This document shows, one piece after another, positions 61,003-64,000 of a DNA stretch of 64,000 nucleotides. Location: positions 310,001 through 374,000 of the forward strand of contig JAHLKD010000004.1 in assembly GCA_025526935.1 (NCBI GenBank), written 5' to 3'. The DNA comes from Cladochytrium replicatum. Its lineage: Eukaryota > Chytridiomycota > Chytridiomycetes > Cladochytriales > Cladochytriaceae. The position numbers and the translations under genes are program-made. Below the pieces are notes generated by a model. That model was not told the origin of the DNA and ran no database searches. It saw only the letters and a program-made list of their open reading frames with translations. Every line of letters begins with the position of its first letter. The stretch's first letter is position 1.

Positions 61003-64000
61003 TTCAAAGGTTCACCTGAAACAAACCAAATTTGCTAGAAATGGCGACTGGAAGTTCAAAGAAAACACCCTGCCCAACACCCTGCCTATTGCTGTGAAAC
61101 AGATCACTGCTTGATTCTACAGCGAAAAGAGGATGTTCAGGACATGCAAGAAGGAGCCCAAATTGCTCGTTTTCACAAAAGAGGGCTGGACTCACCTATG
61201 TGGATACGTTGGAGCCTTGACTATGGCGCTTCTGGAAATGCAACTCAACACCGAAAAGTTGAAGGACAACTACACCAAACTGAAACCGGCCGTCGCAACG
61301 CTCACCAAGCAGGTACACTCATTTAAGGAGCCTGTGGCGATATAAACAAGGAGCATTCTCTTGCGTTAGCACTTGTGACTCGCAATCTTCTTTATATGAT
61401 CATCTCTTATCATCTTAACCTGTGAATATTGACAATACATACAACCTGAGGATCCAGACCAAAGCTTTGTTCAACACAATAGTGGTGGATACTACCAACG
61501 AGGTAAACCAACACAATCAAGTACTTGATGATGTCACTCAAGCATTGCTGAAGATCGAGCAACATTCGAATGAAACGGACGCAGCTGTGACATCACTGGC
61601 AACCAAACTTGCTCAAAAAGAGGTTCACACTGACAAATCCGCACTTAAAACGGCGCTTGAAGAAAGAACCCGCGGCATGAAATCTGAATTATCGTACAAT
61701 CCTGCCACACTTACCAACAAAAAAATCGCCTCGTTTACGGCCAAACTCAAAATGATCAAGGAAATCTATGACACTTCCCCCGAAGTTCACTTGATGGTGC
61801 TTGTCCGCAATTGAGTGGTTATTCTTATAAGGACTACGGCGAGGCAACACTGTAACCGATCACATTCAGAACAATGCGATTACATTTTTGGACTGGGTCG
61901 AAGAACACTGCAATATTCAAACTTAAACGGATCAACCTGACATTGCTCTCGCTGACCTTCTGTGTTAGGGTAACGAACTTTTCTGACTGCGCTCGCGTTT
62001 ACCAAGGAGTTCAAATCCATTTTCAAGAAAACTGATATTGCTGACCACTCCACTTCCATGCGTGATCAACTTTTTGCCTCCGTCAAACCTGTGGAACTTT
62101 TGATCAAAATAAAACCCAAAGTTGGAGATGCAGGATCTTGTTCGTCAAAGCCAATGCACTTACGGATATCGCAAGACCATGGAAGAATTGTGCACCCTTG
62201 ATGTTGCAGCAGAACTGCACCGTGCTGCGGAACTGGCCAAATTGAATGCTCGATCTGCAGGCAAATCAGCAACAACAAACCTCAAGCCTGCCTCGAGCTT
62301 AAAATGGGCACCACTCAGCCTTGCAACGACGCAATGGCTTACTCGACAGAACAGTTGCACTCGTTGTCGAAGTACGTCTCACACCACCACATCGTGTGCT
62401 GGTAAATTTGATCCGATATCCGAATTATGTTGTACCCATATTATAGACAATTGTGGCTGTGTCAACTGTCGTACCTCTGACACCAACTGTGTGCAACCCT
62501 GTAATCGAGGTCCAGATGTACTGCCAAACGAAGCGGTTGCGACCAAAGTGATCTGCGCTCGAGCGCATGCGTCAGACAATGATCTCTCAGACTATTATAG
62601 GTACGACTACAGAAATCTCGCTACTTCAGATGCTGACTCTAGCTTGGTAGTGACTGAGTCCGCCAATGTTGAGACGGGTGCTAAAGCAAAACTTGAATCT
62701 GTTCTCCCTAAAAAATGTCTTCCAACCTACCTCCGCTGTCTCACAACGTTAAGTCGTCCATCTTCCAACAACATTTTGTACCACACCACGATTGGAATAC
62801 TACAGCCTCTTCGCAATGGAAACGAATATACACAGTGGGATCCACATTTTCGCACAACCCAGTTCGATGTATATTCCCCATATACTGATATCGCTGACAC
62901 TGTTATTTTGGGATTGCCTTGGTTCAAAATGATTCGCATTATCAACTGCAACTGGCAAAATGGGATCTTGGAATTTGTCACTCCTTCAAATACCAAACAC
63001 TTATGGCGTGGAAGTGGATTATCTGGCTCAACAGTTACGACAATACGCTGTGTACCTGCAATTTATTCAGGAATATTAAGCCTACATGGATGGCAGCAGT
63101 ACACATCAGAGATTTAGATGCAGTTTGGGGTATACCTTCTGAGGATGAACCCATGCCCAGTTTCTGCCCATCTCCTCTATTGGCACCAGTTACTGCCACA
63201 GTAGCAGCAGATTCACATACTGCTGCCGCAGCCACATTAGATCCCCAGTTCCTTGCAAAGTTGGACAACGATATGGCTACCGTGTTAGAACAGCACTCTG
63301 CAGTTGTTTTTTTTTCAACAGCCAACTGGTCTTCCACCTTCTCAGCCTGAGGATCACCGCGTTGAGTTGACAGCTACCCACCTAAAAATTGACAGTAGAC
63401 CATTACCAGAACTTACGGATGCTGAAAGCAGCCAGCTGCGGGAGTGTTTTACTAAATTAATTGACAAAGGATTTATTTCTGTCTCTCACTCACCTCTTGG
63501 CGCCGGCCGCTGTTCTGTTGGTCCGCAAGCCTGATAGAACTTTGCGGATCTGTGTGCAATATCGCAGACTCAACTATACACAGTTGAAGACAGCACACCG
63601 TTACCCAGCATTGATGATCTGAGACACCGGCTTAAAGGAGAAAAGTTCTTCACCAAAATTGACCTCCGTGATGGATATTACAATGTTCTGGTGCACCCTG
63701 ATGATCATCACAAAACCGCTTTCCACTCTAAATTTGGACACTTTGAGTACAATGTTCTGCCAATGGGTCTCTGCAATGCTCCAGCAACCTTCATGAGGAT
63801 GATGAACCATATTTTTTTTGAGCATCTGTACAATCAATGTTTAGTTGTCTATTTGGTCTTCTCATTTATTCTGACTCTTGGGAAGAACATCTTCATCACA
63901 TTGATCAAGTGTTAGCTACTATGGAGCAACATGAGTTTTATGTTAAACTCTCAAAATGCGATTTTGCTGAGGAAGTTCAGTTTTGTGGTTATGGTGTTTC
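61003..64000 (+). mobile_element. Truncated, decayed Ty3/gypsy-type LTR retrotransposon
   Basis: The element enters near 61003 and runs off the window. Gag-like helical frames come first (61133-61345 and 61422-61814). At 62122-63117 a frame holds a CCHC zinc knuckle (CTRCRSTSHTTTSC, exact C-X2-C-X4-H-X4-C) and the end of an aspartic protease (DTVILGLPWFK); the Asp-Thr/Ser-Gly centre is not visible. From 63300 the reverse transcriptase appears: LRECFTKLIDKGFISVSHSP, then in other frames LLVRKPDRTLRICVQYRRL, FTKIDLRDGYYNVLVHPDDH and FEYNVLPMGLCNAPATFM. The catalytic Tyr-Leu-Asp-Asp box near 63852 has lost four bases, removing both Asp codons and shifting the frame. At least three frameshifts make this copy inactive. 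No LTR was identified. Confidence 0.8.

Overview
The window is eukaryotic nuclear DNA, most likely from a zoosporic (chytrid) fungus. Three things point there: short GT-AG introns of about 33-60 nt in almost every gene; fungal families (KRE9-like surface proteins, an AreA-type DUF1752 protein, a VSB1-type SulP transporter, a TRS65-like TRAPPII subunit); and an FBF1-like transition-fibre protein, which is expected only in an organism that builds a flagellum. A tandem WWK-repeat protein also fits, since such families are common in chytrids (from memory, not searched). No species can be named from the sequence alone.

Layout. 0.6-8.5 kb is accessory-looking: a fragmentary HAD/NIF-phosphatase-like locus, an intronless bacterial-looking TIM-barrel gene, a Tra2-like SR protein, broken ankyrin repeats and an intact F-box-like protein with ten 29-residue WWK repeats. 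9.1-32.9 kb is dense and mostly intact: SulP/STAS/cNMP transporter (VSB1-like), SSU72, COX4 (human COX5B), an SDR16C-type dehydrogenase, two small unknown proteins, a mitochondrial-looking protein, a CofD/UPF0052 protein (YNL011C-like), a large tyrosine phosphatase with an N-myristoylation motif, two KRE9-like surface proteins, a 5'-nucleotidase-type phosphatase and an NTA1-like amidase. 33-38 kb is gene-poor and holds a long decayed coiled-coil gene. 38.5-53.2 kb is dense again: RPL7, FBF1, a broken SYF1 copy, PIN4/Par14, a PX-BAR sorting nexin, a TRS65-like TRAPPII subunit and SSF1/PPAN. 53-64 kb holds a DUF4267-like fragment, a DUF1752 protein, a decayed WWK-repeat copy, glutamine synthetase and a truncated, frameshifted Ty3/gypsy-type retroelement running off the right edge.

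Functional themes. Housekeeping genes dominate: RNA polymerase II and splicing (SSU72, Tra2, SYF1 copy), ribosome production (RPL7, SSF1, PIN4), membrane traffic (PX-BAR and TRS65-like, head-to-head), nitrogen handling (glutamine synthetase, NTA1-like amidase, DUF1752 protein, VSB1-like transporter) and respiration (COX4). They are separated by islands of decayed duplicates and repeats.

The most notable observations are an 8-nt micro-exon that supplies a conserved STAS motif, a 9-nt micro-exon in FBF1, a SYF1 copy with several frameshifts and a missing centre, the WWK-repeat architecture with a dying second copy, a likely transferred TIM-barrel gene, a lipid-anchored tyrosine phosphatase, and two head-to-head gene pairs sharing promoters of well under 100 bp. 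I did not see a clearly new multi-gene system. Gene models were built by eye from splice sites and protein motifs; most intact models were checked by exon lengths summing to whole codons.
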